In this document: positions 44,336-53,108 of the stretch, one piece after another
How positions within the stretch are numbered: the stretch's first letter is position 1
Layout of the letters: every line of letters starts with the position of its first letter
Source: DATFVA01 sp963745945
GTDB lineage: Bacteria; Bacteroidota; Ignavibacteria; Ignavibacteriales; Ignavibacteriaceae
Direction: 5' to 3'
Assembly: GCA_963745945.1 (NCBI GenBank)
Contig: CAVUZG010000004.1
Coordinates: 434,001-498,000, forward strand
DNA length: 64,000 bases
The notes under the pieces: model-generated
Told to the model about the DNA's origin: nothing
The model's input: the letters and a program-made list of their open reading frames with translations, nothing else
The model's database searches: none
Position numbers and translations under genes: made by a program

Positions 44336-45508
44336 CTAATTTTCAGACACCTGAAATGCTCTTCTTTTCAATTCATTAATATTAAAATTAGTAGGGATTC
44401 CTTCGGGATGCCAGTGTTTTTTACATCCGCTGTTATCCAGCAAAACACATTGAGCCGGGACATTATATCTTTTTAATTCCCAGCCGCCTTCAACAAGAGT
44501 GGTAACACAAGCTGAAGCTACCACGCCTCTTTTCGGCTCCCCTTCGCGAGGTGACCATAGCGATAAGTCTGATGCGTGTGGAATAATATAAACATTAAAT
44601 GAGTTTCCCCCTGTCTGTTTTTTTCCAATTTTTCGGAGCTGATTTACTCTGCAACCAGGAATACAGTTACTACAAATTAATCCTTCTTTAACTCTAACAG
44701 CTTCGCATTCTGCATCCGGACGACCGCGCATACAGCCGGGAACCAGCACTACTTTTATTTCAGTTTTCTTAAACTCAGGTCTAAATGCCCGGTTCATTAA
44801 TTCTGCACCAACCATATTAAGATGGTATTCAATCCGTGAACGGGTACAGGATATTCTATCTTCACGCCAACGATATTTTCTAATAGATTTCTTAAGAAAC
44901 GAATCGACGTTCTCCGTATATTTTCCGAGATTAATAATTGATGCTTCATCAAACCAATTTGTAAATTCCTCAATCTGAAAAAATATTTTATACAATTCAT
45001 CATTTGATTTATTTCCCCAGAATGCGCGCCATCGTATAAAACGGATAGCCTGTTCTTTAAACTCACCAGTTGCTTCAAACCATTTGCAAACATGATCAAT
45101 TTGTTCCAGGGTAGGTATTTCCCGTTTAATCAATTTTATCTCAGGAAGCAGAAAGAGAGTCATCAGAATACCACGACCAAAATCTATCACCGGTTTAAAA
45201 TGTTGATGCTTTTTTCTCCATTCCGACATTTTTGCCATTATAATAAATGGAGCAAACTTTACTGATAGCGCTCTGCCGGAATATGTTCGCCACAAAATTC
45301 CGAAACTCAAAAGTTCAAGAATATATTCTTCAATTTTTCTTATTTCTTCCAGGTTATAAGTTTTTATATAGTTTATATAATCATAAATAATAGGAGAAAT
45401 TGAACTAGAGGCTTCTTTAATTACCTGATCAGCAAAACAACTTATATCTTTGTAATATGTTTCTGAATCTGGTTTACCATTCTTTAGTGAATATGTAATT
45501 GTCTCCAT
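44336..45508 (-). CDS. DUF116-like cysteine-rich protein
   Basis: 390 residues. The first 230 are helical and soluble, without a signal peptide. The C-terminal third holds clustered Cys: VLVPGCMRGRPDAECEAVR, GLICSNCIPGCRVNQL, VVASACVTTLVEGG, and AQCVLLDNSGCKKHWHPEG. The order of Cys motifs and the 'LDNSGC ... NINELKR' ending recall DUF116, a family with likely iron-sulphur or zinc binding, but with lower similarity. It is a single gene between the ytxH-like terminator and the Pho region. Function unknown. Confidence 0.65.
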   Translation of the reverse strand: METITYSLKNGKPDSETYYKDISCFADQVIKEASSSISPIIYDYINYIKTYNLEEIRKIEEYILELLSFGILWRTYSGRALSVKFAPFIIMAKMSEWRKKHQHFKPVIDFGRGILMTLFLLPEIKLIKREIPTLEQIDHVCKWFEATGEFKEQAIRFIRWRAFWGNKSNDELYKIFFQIEEFTNWFDEASIINLGKYTENVDSFLKKSIRKYRWREDRISCTRSRIEYHLNMVGAELMNRAFRPEFKKTEIKVVLVPGCMRGRPDAECEAVRVKEGLICSNCIPGCRVNQLRKIGKKQTGGNSFNVYIIPHASDLSLWSPREGEPKRGVVASACVTTLVEGGWELKRYNVPAQCVLLDNSGCKKHWHPEGIPTNFNINELKRRAFQVSEN

Positions 45509-45610
45509 TGGCCTGTCTCCCCGGATTAAAAACAGTAATTAATTTAATCAGAAATTTTTATATATGGTAGCACCCAAGTTTAATATACTTAAAGGAGGGG
45601 ATTATCCGGG

Positions 45611-45677
45611 TTAACAATTTCTTAATACAGAATTAACATAGCCTTAACATATGGAGAAGAAGTTAATAATAACTTTG
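45611..45677 (+). promoter_or_regulatory. Pho-type box and Bacteroidota promoter for porin-pst
   Basis: Four hexamers lie exactly 11 bases apart: TTAACA, TTAATA, TTAACA, TTAACA (about 45611, 45622, 45633 and 45644), each separated by 5 bases. This spacing is that of PhoB/PhoP DNA sites. The downstream element TAACTTTG (about 45670-45677) fits the Bacteroidota -7 consensus TAnnTTTG, and the repeats occupy the place of the -33 element. The porin start codon is 65 bases further on. Confidence 0.75.
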
Positions 45678-45741
45678 GAAATCAATTAATAAACTAGTGT
45701 TAAAATAATTACAATTAATTTTTCAAGGAGTTAGAGAATCT

Positions 45742-46770
45742 ATGAAAAATATACTATGGTTCTTACTGGTGAGTGTTCTTATTGTTGGCTCTGTTTCTGC
45801 ACAGGATAAAGGTCCAAAATTCAGCGGCCTGATGTTCGGAGATTATTTTTACATAGTTGGTTCGCACAATTCGGATCAAAAAGATCTTAACGGGTTCCAG
45901 CTGAGAAGGATATATATCACAACTGATTATGATGTATCGGATAATTTTACAAGCAGGTTTCGCCTTGAAGCTGATCAGGGTGAAATAACCAACAATGGTA
46001 AGATCACTACTATGGTTAAAGATGCCTGGTTAAAATGGAAAAATATATTTAGCGGATCAGATCTTGTTTTTGGTATCTCCCCTACGCCAGCATTTGATGT
46101 TTCTGAAGGAGCCTGGGGGCACAGATATCTTGAAAAAACTATTATGGATTTGAATGGAATAGTTTCTTCACGTGATCTTGGTGTTGATTTAAAAGGCAAA
46201 TTGGATGAAAAAGGAACTGCAAAATACTGGGTTAAAATAGGAAATAATTCAGGCAATTCACCTGAGGCAAATAAGTACAAAAGATTTTATGGAATGTTGG
46301 AATTTGATCCTTCACCAAACTTTTTAGTAACTTTTTACGGAGATTATGCAGCATACCCTAAAATTTCATTTGGATCGGAAATGAAAGACAATTCTGCTTT
46401 TGTTGGAGCCGCATTTTTGAACTTCAGACAAAAAGGTAGTTTTAGTTTAGGTCTCGAAGGATATATGAAGTCACGGCAGAATAATACAGTAAATTCAGAC
46501 ACAACTGCTTTAGCCAGTCAGAATGGTTTTGGCATATCGGTCTGGGCTTATGTTAATTTCAATGAAACTATTCAGTTAGTTGGGAGATTCGATACTGTTG
46601 ATCCGAACACGGATATGAATAATGATGGCAAAAGTATGCTACTTGCGGGACTTCAATTTAATCCTGTTAAAAATGTTAGCGTAACACCAAACGTTCAGGT
46701 ATTCAGTTATCAGAAAAGTGGTGTTGATAGTGATGTAGTTCCAAGAATCACACTCTTCTGGGAATTTTAA
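45742..46770 (+). CDS. phosphate-selective porin OprO/OprP family
   Basis: 342 residues. A signal peptide (IVGSVSAQ) is followed by a 16-stranded-type porin chain: GFQLRRIYITTDYDVSDNF, RFRLEADQGE, VKDAWLKWKNIF and EKTIMDLNGIVSSRDLGVDL, ending in VPRITLFWEF with a terminal Phe. It fits the OprO/P group by its RLEAD and FDVSEGAWGHRY regions. It lies behind the Pho box and before pstS, so phosphate uptake through the outer membrane is likely. Confidence 0.85.
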   Translation: MKNILWFLLVSVLIVGSVSAQDKGPKFSGLMFGDYFYIVGSHNSDQKDLNGFQLRRIYITTDYDVSDNFTSRFRLEADQGEITNNGKITTMVKDAWLKWKNIFSGSDLVFGISPTPAFDVSEGAWGHRYLEKTIMDLNGIVSSRDLGVDLKGKLDEKGTAKYWVKIGNNSGNSPEANKYKRFYGMLEFDPSPNFLVTFYGDYAAYPKISFGSEMKDNSAFVGAAFLNFRQKGSFSLGLEGYMKSRQNNTVNSDTTALASQNGFGISVWAYVNFNETIQLVGRFDTVDPNTDMNNDGKSMLLAGLQFNPVKNVSVTPNVQVFSYQKSGVDSDVVPRITLFWEF

Positions 46771-46805
46771 TTTAATATTTGTGAATTCATAAAAAGGAGA
46801 AATAA

Positions 46806-47837
46806 ATGAAAATCAAAATCTGGTCACTGGTAGTTGCTATGTTGTTGGGATTGTCCTCTATGTCTATGGCTCAATTAAAATTAAACGGAGCAGGTGCAAC
46901 TTTCCCTTACGTTATTTACTCAAAATGGTTCGATGTATATCATCAGAAAACAGGAATCGAATTTAATTATCAGTCAATCGGCAGCGGCGGTGGAATAAAA
47001 CAGGTTATCGAGGGTACTGTTGATTTCGGGGCTTCAGATGCACCGATGACCCAGGGACAAATGGATCAGGTAAAACAGAAACAGGGAACAGAAATACTAC
47101 ACTTCCCAACAGTTATGGGTGCAGTTGTAGTTACATACAATTTACCTTCTGTTGGTAAAGGATTAAAACTCACACCCAGAGTTCTTGCAGATATTTATAT
47201 GGGGTATATCACAAAATGGAATGATAAAAGAATAACTTCCATTAATAGTGGATTAAACCTTCCGGATGAAGCTATATTTGTAACTCATCGTTCAGATGGA
47301 AGCGGAACAACAAATATTTATACAGGTTATCTTTCAAAAGTAAGTGACTACTGGAAGAAAAAAGTAGGACAGGGAACCTCTGTTGACTGGCCTGTTGGTT
47401 TGGGTGGTAAAGGAAATGAAGGCGTTGCAGGACTTGTGAAGCAAACCGAGGGATCAATTGGTTATGTGGAATTAGCCTATGCAGAGAAAAACAATCTCCC
47501 TTATGCTTCATTAAAAAACAAAGCAGGTAATTTTGTACTGCCGACTTTTGATGCAGTTTCTGCTGCAGCCGCTGGTTTTATTAAAAATATGCCTGAAGAT
47601 TTAAGAGTTGAAATAACTGATGCCGACGGCAAAGATTCTTATCCTATCGCCGGTTTCACCTGGTTACTTATTTATAAAGACATGAAAGATAAAACCAAAG
47701 CAAAGGCTATTGTGAATTTCTTAAAATGGGCTGTAACCGATGGCGAAAAATATGCAAAAGACTTATATTACGCACCTCTTCCGAAGGAAGTTGTAAAATT
47801 AGATGAAAAAAAGATTGAGCAGATTTCCGTTAAATAA
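46806..47837 (+). CDS. pstS: phosphate-binding protein PstS
   Basis: 343 residues. A signal peptide (LSSMSMAQ) is followed by LNGAGATFPYVIYSKWFDVY, FNYQSIGSGGGIKQVIEGTV, DFGASDAPM and VTHRSDGSGTTNIYTGYLSK, all contacts for phosphate. It delivers phosphate to PstCA in the periplasm. It follows the porin by 35 bases with an AAAAGGAG site. The stop overlaps the ATG of pstC by one base (TAATG). Confidence 0.95.
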   Translation: MKIKIWSLVVAMLLGLSSMSMAQLKLNGAGATFPYVIYSKWFDVYHQKTGIEFNYQSIGSGGGIKQVIEGTVDFGASDAPMTQGQMDQVKQKQGTEILHFPTVMGAVVVTYNLPSVGKGLKLTPRVLADIYMGYITKWNDKRITSINSGLNLPDEAIFVTHRSDGSGTTNIYTGYLSKVSDYWKKKVGQGTSVDWPVGLGGKGNEGVAGLVKQTEGSIGYVELAYAEKNNLPYASLKNKAGNFVLPTFDAVSAAAAGFIKNMPEDLRVEITDADGKDSYPIAGFTWLLIYKDMKDKTKAKAIVNFLKWAVTDGEKYAKDLYYAPLPKEVVKLDEKKIEQISVK

Positions 47838-48852
47838 TGCCATTTAAGAAAAAAAATCAAGAAAAAAATAGTTTGCAGCAGGTTGATAGGAACACAATTC
47901 CTTCGCCTGCTGCTTCTTTTTTAAATTCGGTACCACTGGTAAAAATATTGGTGATTTTGTTTTTGAGAATATAACAAGATTATTTGCCTTTATTCTGCTC
48001 TCCCTTGTAGTACTAATGGTTTACGAAATGACGCGCAAATCAATTCCCTCAATTGAAAAATTCGGTTGGGGATTTATTACAAGCCTGAGCTGGGATCCTG
48101 TACACGATGATTTTGGTGCACTTCCTTTTATTTTCGGAACTTTATATTCATCACTGGTTGCACTGGTTATCGCTTTACCTTTAAGCGTAGGCATTGCAAT
48201 TTTCCTTTCAGAGTTTGCACCCAAATGGCTTGAACAGCCTGTATCTCTTTTAGTTGAACTTCTTGCAGCTATTCCAAGTATTGTGTATGGTTTGTTCGGC
48301 ATTTTTGTTATGACCCCATGGTTACGAAAAACTGTTGAACCTTTTCTGGGTGATCACTTTGGATTTATTTTTTTATTCAAGGGACCTCCCTACGGACTTG
48401 GAATGCTGGCAGCTGCATTAATATTAACAATAATGATACTTCCGATAATTACATCTATTTCAAGAGATATAATGAAATCAATTCCCGATACTCAGCGTGA
48501 AGCCGCTTATGCATTGGGAGCTACAAAATGGGAGGTTGTTAAAGTTGTTTTAACCGGCGCTAAATCAGGTATACTTGGAGCAACTTTGTTAGGATTAGGA
48601 AGAGCTGTTGGGGAAACAATGGCTGTAACAATGGTTATTGGTAACCGTCCTGATATATTTTTCTCGCTTTTCATGCCGGGGCATACAATGGCCAGTGTTT
48701 TAGCTAATGAATTTACCGAAGCTACATCAGATATATATGTTAGCTCTCTTATTGAGATAGCTTTGCTGCTTTTTGTAATGACTGTGATTCTTAATAGCAT
48801 TGCCAGGCTGATAGTCTGGAGTGTAACAAAAAAATATGAAAAAGGTTTTTGA
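47837..48852 (+). CDS. pstC: phosphate ABC permease PstC (needs a -1 frame change)
   Basis: From the ATG at 47837 the first frame encodes MPFKKKNQEKNSLQQVDRN and continues to PSPAASFL, but stops at 47974 after 45 codons. The permease frame is open from about 47886 and has no ATG until 48016. A -1 shift at T-TTT-TTA (47917-47923) joins them as SFL-KFGTTGKNIGDFVFEN. The body has five or six helices and the permease loop QREAAYALGATKWEVVK. Without the shift, translation from 48016 would lack the first helix residues. A missing T in a run of six gives the same result. Confidence 0.85.
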
Positions 48853-49700
48853 TGACAGGTAAGGCTTATTTCCGGTGGAGGAAGATAAAAAGCTCAATCA
48901 TGATGACACTTAGTGTTTTATGTGCTCTTGTTGCAATTGTGCCTTTATTTATAATTTTATTCTATACACTTTCACAAGGCGTTTCTTCAATTAACTGGGC
49001 TTTCTTCACTCAAATGCCTAAACCTGCGGGTGAGGCCGGAGGAGGAATGGCAAATGCCCTTATGGGAACAGGAATCTTAATTGCTCTCGCGAGTGCCCTC
49101 GGACTTCCGATTGGAATTTTATCCGGAATATATCTATCCGAGAACAGTTCTAAATTATTTGCCAGAATTGTACGCTTCCTGGCTGAAGTTCTTAACGGTA
49201 TCCCATCAATTGTTATTGGTGTAGTGGCTTATATTATTGTTGTTCTTCCGATGAAAAGATTTTCCGCCCTGGCCGGCGGTGTAGCGTTGGGTATCTTAAT
49301 GATTCCGTTGGTTACGCGTACAACTGAAGAAATGATGAAACTCATTCCCCAATCATACAGGGAAGCTGCATTAGGGCTTGGTATTCCGCGATGGAAAGCA
49401 ACATTATTTATTATTCTCCCGGCTGCCTTCAAAGGAATATTTACAGGAATACTTTTATCAATCGCAAGAGTTGCAGGTGAAACTGCACCATTGCTTTTTA
49501 CAGCACTTGGGAACAGGTTCTGGTCAACCCAGCTTGATCAGCCGATTGCCTCACTTACTGTATTTATTTATGATTACGCAAAAGCCCCATTTGATGATTG
49601 GAACAGGCAGGCATGGGCGGCAGCTTTAGTTTTAATAATGCTAATATCAATTATTAATATTTCATTCAGGTTTGTAACCCGAAAAAGAAAATATGCATAA
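48849..49700 (+). CDS. pstA: phosphate ABC permease PstA
   Basis: 283 residues with six helices. The family loop is SYREAALGLGIPRWKATLFI, and GIPSIVIGVVAYIIVVLPM and AGETAPLLFTALGNRFW are typical. It overlaps pstC by 4 bases (ATGA). It forms the membrane pore with PstC. Confidence 0.95.
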   Translation: MMTGKAYFRWRKIKSSIMMTLSVLCALVAIVPLFIILFYTLSQGVSSINWAFFTQMPKPAGEAGGGMANALMGTGILIALASALGLPIGILSGIYLSENSSKLFARIVRFLAEVLNGIPSIVIGVVAYIIVVLPMKRFSALAGGVALGILMIPLVTRTTEEMMKLIPQSYREAALGLGIPRWKATLFIILPAAFKGIFTGILLSIARVAGETAPLLFTALGNRFWSTQLDQPIASLTVFIYDYAKAPFDDWNRQAWAAALVLIMLISIINISFRFVTRKRKYA

Positions 49701-49714
49701 AATAGATTTTGACA

Positions 49715-50515
49715 ATGAATGAACCGGAATTAACTGTAAAAGAAAATAAAGAGTCCCCGTCTTCACATAAATGCAGACTGGAGACAAGGAACCTGAATGC
49801 CTATTTTGGTAAAGTGCATGCTTTAAAAAATATTTCATTAACAATTCCTAAAAATAAAGTTCTTGCAATTATAGGTCCATCCGGCTGTGGCAAATCAACA
49901 TTTCTCCGATGTTTAAACAGGATGCACGAAGAAGTCGGTGGAACTATTAAAGGTGAGGTTCTCCTCGACGGAGAAAATGTAATGAATCACGATCCGGTGT
50001 GGCTGAGAAAAAAGGTCGGGATGATTTTTCAGAAACCAAATCCATTTCCCACAATGTCCATATCTGAAAATGTTACAGCAGGTTTGAGATTAAATGGATT
50101 TCATAACCGGGATAAATTAAATGAAGTAGTTGAGAAAAATCTTAAACAAGCTGCTTTATGGGATGAAGTAAAAGACATTCTAAACCACCCCGGAGCAGAT
50201 TTATCCGGTGGTCAGCAGCAGCGCCTGTGTATAGCCCGAACACTAGCAGTAGAGCCTGAAGTGATTTTAATGGATGAACCTGCCAGCGCTCTGGACCCTA
50301 TTTCAACCGGTAAAATTGAAGAGTTAATCTTTGAGTTAAAACAGAAATACACTATTATAATTGTAACTCACAATATGCAGCAGGCTGCAAGAGTTAGTGA
50401 TCATACTGCATTCTTTTATATGGGGGAATTAATTGAACATGATAAGACAAGTAAAATATTTACTAATCCCGCTAAGAAACAAACCGAAGATTATGTAACA
50501 GGAAGATTCGGTTGA
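49715..50515 (+). CDS. pstB: phosphate ABC ATPase PstB
   Basis: About 266 residues from the ATG at 49715; a TTG two codons earlier is possible. Walker A is GPSGCGKSTFLRCLNRM, the Q-loop MIFQKPNPFPTMSI, the signature LSGGQQQRLCIARTLA, and Walker B VILMDEPASALDPIST with the switch His in IIVTHNMQQAARVSD. It powers phosphate import. PhoU is not next to it, unlike in many pst operons; a terminator hairpin lies about 110 bases further on. Confidence 0.95.
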   Translation: MNEPELTVKENKESPSSHKCRLETRNLNAYFGKVHALKNISLTIPKNKVLAIIGPSGCGKSTFLRCLNRMHEEVGGTIKGEVLLDGENVMNHDPVWLRKKVGMIFQKPNPFPTMSISENVTAGLRLNGFHNRDKLNEVVEKNLKQAALWDEVKDILNHPGADLSGGQQQRLCIARTLAVEPEVILMDEPASALDPISTGKIEELIFELKQKYTIIIVTHNMQQAARVSDHTAFFYMGELIEHDKTSKIFTNPAKKQTEDYVTGRFG

Positions 50516-50624
50516 AAATCTTACCTCCAATCCTCAAAATCAAAATGGCATCAGAAAATAATTGAAAATAGATGCCCCTGTCCTTTTCACAAATGCATTT
50601 CAATGATTTTATAAAAAAATAACC

Positions 50625-50646
50625 CCCTCTAATTTAATAGAGAGGG
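50625..50646. terminator. hairpin between pstB and the lipoprotein gene
   Basis: CCCTCT, loop AATTTAATAG-type, AGAGGG with A-rich flank upstream (ATAAAAAAATAA) . The genes on both sides converge, so it can serve either. A near copy lies at about 60377-60398. Confidence 0.6.
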
Positions 50647-50711
50647 TCTGAGGAGTGCATATTATTCGGGTTATCGAACAATTTTATTTTGCACTCATTA
50701 TGTTAACAAGC

Positions 50712-51263
50712 TTAATCTGTACCGTTGCCTGAAGCAAGCGTTCCGTCATTGAGTTCCAGCCACATTGCATCAAGTGTAACTCCATTTGTATTTACAAGAA
50801 AGCTGCATTTTAATACCATTCCATCGTCTCTTTTCTGAATTGGAAAAGTCTTAACTATAGTGTGGGAACCATCATCGGTAATATACATTATGTCATTTGT
50901 CTGGTCTTCAATTACTCCTGCAGGTGTTTCATTAACCAGGGGACCACATACAGTGCAATAACTTGATAGGTCTGCATTTGCATTGAGCTGAAGTGACAGT
51001 ATCTCCTGAGGGTTAGGCGGAATCGGATCCAAGTAGTTAATCATTAGTTGATAAGTAACTTCTCCACTAATAATAAAGTAGGAATTAAATACAGGGTATG
51101 GATTATCGAGACTACCTTGCAATTGAATGGTACCTGTCAACGGGATATCTGAATTCTTATAAGAATTTTCGGAAGACTGAACCGGATTAGTTATTGAATT
51201 TTCCTGGCAGCCTACTATTAATAGAACTGAGAAAAAAACGAAAGAGGAAAGTAACTTTTTCAT
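50712..51263 (-). CDS. lipoprotein of unknown function
   Basis: 183 residues from the ATG at 51263, which follows GGAGTGCGTT; an upstream in-frame Met adds 20 residues with no sense as a leader. The signal ends with lipobox LIVGC (Cys19). The mature chain is beta-rich (GTIQLQGSLDNPYPVF, GEVTYQLMINYLDPIPP) with CTVC (YCTVCGPLV). I do not recognise the family. It lies just downstream of a decayed HTCS gene, behind three repeated sites, so it may have been its target. Confidence 0.7.
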   Translation of the reverse strand: MKKLLSSFVFFSVLLIVGCQENSITNPVQSSENSYKNSDIPLTGTIQLQGSLDNPYPVFNSYFIISGEVTYQLMINYLDPIPPNPQEILSLQLNANADLSSYCTVCGPLVNETPAGVIEDQTNDIMYITDDGSHTIVKTFPIQKRDDGMVLKCSFLVNTNGVTLDAMWLELNDGTLASGNGTD

Positions 51264-51349
51264 AACGCACTCCATTTTGTTTGTTGTTAATAATTGACCA
51301 AAAATCTTGTTGCCAATAAACAAAATAGAGAGCGTGATTACATAGCAAC

Positions 51350-51420
51350 TATGTTACAGTGACTTGCATTATTGTTTCAAATGATTGCACCTATGTTACT
51401 TCAGCTTGTAGTTATGTTAC
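51350..51420 (-). promoter_or_regulatory. three phased 13-bp direct repeats upstream of the lipoprotein gene
   Basis: On the minus strand, GTAACATAACTAC, GTAACATAGGTGC and GTAACATAGTTGC start at about 51420, 51399 and 51357. The spacings are 21 and 42 bases, i.e. two and four helical turns, so all lie on one DNA face. They are about 87-157 bases before the lipoprotein start. They are candidate sites for the AraC-type domain of the adjacent HTCS. Confidence 0.55.
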
Positions 51421-51492
51421 TTAATGCGATTTCAGGCTGAAATAGAATCTTAATTCGGTCAAAAAATTCTTTATAATTTGACGGGTTGAGTG

Positions 51493-51831
51493 TTAATTTA
51501 CAAGGTCGCTAGGCGGGTAACCAAATTCTTCTTTAAAACATCGGGTAAAGTACTGAGGACTTGAGAATCCAACCGAGTAAGCTATTTCAGATATGTTTCC
51601 TTTTTGTTCTTTTATCATCAGTTTCGCTTTGTTTAATCTGGCTGATCTTAAATAATGACTGGCTGATTTGCCTGATAATGCTTTAAGTTTTCTATGTAAT
51701 TGCACTCTGCTCATTCCTACTTCATTACCAAACTGTTCTATGCTAAATCCTTCTTCTGCCAGATGTTTCTCAATTACTTCCATTACTTTATGACATAAAC
51801 TTTTCATCAAGATTACTGGGTTTTCCCGCAT
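51493..51831 (-). CDS. HTCS1 fragment: AraC-type DNA-binding domain
   Basis: 112 residues in another frame. KVMEVIEKHLAEEGFSIEQF, NEVGMSRVQLHRKLKALSGK and ISEIAYSVGFSSPQYFTRCF make the two helix-turn-helices of an HTH_18 domain. The first ten residues are not native: one extra base relative to HTCS2 separates it from the receiver. Confidence 0.8.
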   Translation of the reverse strand: MRENPVILMKSLCHKVMEVIEKHLAEEGFSIEQFGNEVGMSRVQLHRKLKALSGKSASHYLRSARLNKAKLMIKEQKGNISEIAYSVGFSSPQYFTRCFKEEFGYPPSDLVN

Positions 51832-51887
51832 TGGCTTCGCCGGTGTGAGACAGGTTCTCTTCAGCTTTTGGAGTTGGGATAAAATCT
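51623..51887. repeat. long near-identical tract, copy 1 (HTCS1)
   Basis: 265 bases that match 56130-56393 with only a few mismatches and one single-base insertion (about 51791). It covers the AraC domain and the linker before it. Sequence on either side is much less similar, as expected for gene conversion or recent recombination. Confidence 0.8.
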
Positions 51888-52915
51888 GTTCTGCTGTATT
51901 TCTCCTGTAATTTCCTTCTTATACTTATAAGATTATTGACTCTTATCTGAAGTTCCTTTGTATCGAATGGTTTTGTAAGATAGTCATCAGCACCTGTTTC
52001 CAGTCCCTCAAGCCTGCTTTGATGCTCTGATTTTGCTGTGAGCAAAATTATCGGTATGTGGCTGGTCTTTTCGTCATTTTTAATTCTTCTGGTGAGTTCA
52101 TTGCCGTCCATTTTTGGCATCATAATATCACTTATAATAAGATCGGGGATTAGCTGATCTGCTTTCCTGACTCCCTGTTCACCGTTTTGTGCCTCTTCAA
52201 TTTGAAACTCACTCCCCAGTGAATCTTTTATAAATTCCCTTACATTTGCATTGTCTTCCACTACAAGAACTATGTATTTATCCTCATCAGTTACCTGTGT
52301 TTCATTAAGCTCTTCGAATGCCGGTTGGATAAACTCTTGCTTATTTACTATAAGTTCGACTTTAACTGGCTCTTCTGCTTGAACTATTTCTTCATCTTTA
52401 AGATGTTTCCGGCCCAGAGGCAGTTCAATTGTAAATTTGGTCCCTTCATTTAATTTACTATCAACTGAAATTGTTCCCCGGTGTAACTCCACAAGTTCTT
52501 TTGTTAAAGCCAAACCTATTCCTGTGCCTTCGTGTTCTCTTGTTTGTGAGCTGTCAACCTGGTAGAACCTGTCAAATAGTTTTGGAAGTTCTTCTTCTGA
52601 AATTCCTATTCCTGTATCTTTAACTTTTATTTCAACCACTCCCTCGTTGTCATTTCGACCGAAGGGAGAAATCTTATTCCCATAAAGCAAAGATTTCTCA
52701 GTCGAAGACTCCTTCGAAATGACATTATTAGTTTGTGATACTTTAATGGAAACCAAAATCTGTCCCCCCTCAGGTGTAAACTTGAATGCATTTGATAGAA
52801 GGTTTGTCATAATCTTTGTCATCTTTTCTTTATCAAAGAACAGTTCAATTTGGTCTCTTTCTGAAGCTACCTTAAGTGATATGTCTTTCCCTTCAGCGAT
52901 TGATTCAAATGACAT
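51788..52915 (-). CDS. HTCS1 fragment: kinase ATPase domain and receiver
   Basis: 375 residues from the first Met, with the frame open to about 53117 (KLEAGKLELNASKQNIVAF). The N box is MTKIMTNLLSNAFKFTPEGG; G boxes are KDTGIGISEEELPKLFDRFY and HEGTGIGLALTKELV. Between the first strand pair and VVEIKVKD an insertion of about 25 residues (SKESSTEKSLLYGNKI...) is encoded by a palindromic DNA element. The receiver has IVLVVEDNANVREF, DLIISDIMMPKMDG and PIILLTAKSE. It ends at an out-of-frame TAA before the AraC domain. Confidence 0.8.
   Translation of the reverse strand: MSFESIAEGKDISLKVASERDQIELFFDKEKMTKIMTNLLSNAFKFTPEGGQILVSIKVSQTNNVISKESSTEKSLLYGNKISPFGRNDNEGVVEIKVKDTGIGISEEELPKLFDRFYQVDSSQTREHEGTGIGLALTKELVELHRGTISVDSKLNEGTKFTIELPLGRKHLKDEEIVQAEEPVKVELIVNKQEFIQPAFEELNETQVTDEDKYIVLVVEDNANVREFIKDSLGSEFQIEEAQNGEQGVRKADQLIPDLIISDIMMPKMDGNELTRRIKNDEKTSHIPIILLTAKSEHQSRLEGLETGADDYLTKPFDTKELQIRVNNLISIRRKLQEKYSRTDFIPTPKAEENLSHTGEANAGKPSNLDEKFMS
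52580..52795. repeat. near-identical kinase tract, copy 1 (HTCS1)
   Basis: About 215 bases nearly identical to about 57111-57326, with one mismatch noted near the middle right (GATACTTT versus GATTCTTT). It contains the palindromic element at 52649-52723. Confidence 0.75.
52649..52723. repeat. 75-bp palindromic element inside HTCS1
   Basis: Left arm GTCATTTCGACCGAAGGGAG and AAATCTT; right arm AAGATTTCTC and ending CCTTCGAAATGAC. The arms are inverted copies with a small bulge, separated by ATTCCCATAAAGCA-type sequence. At 75 bases it keeps the reading frame and adds 25 codons to the kinase ATPase domain. It resembles intergenic palindromic repeats that I associate with Bacteroidota genomes. 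Confidence 0.75.
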
Positions 52916-53108
52916 AGTTATTCCCTTTACAAATGCGACTATGTTTTGCTTCGATGCATTAAGCTCAAGCTTACCCGCTTCAAGCTTTGAGAGATCAAGA
53001 AGCTGATTAATAAGACTAAGTAATCTGTCGGCATTTCTCTTAATTACGCCCGTTTGCTTTTCAATTTCATCACCGGAGGAGTTACGATTAATCCTCTCTG
53101 CCGGACCC

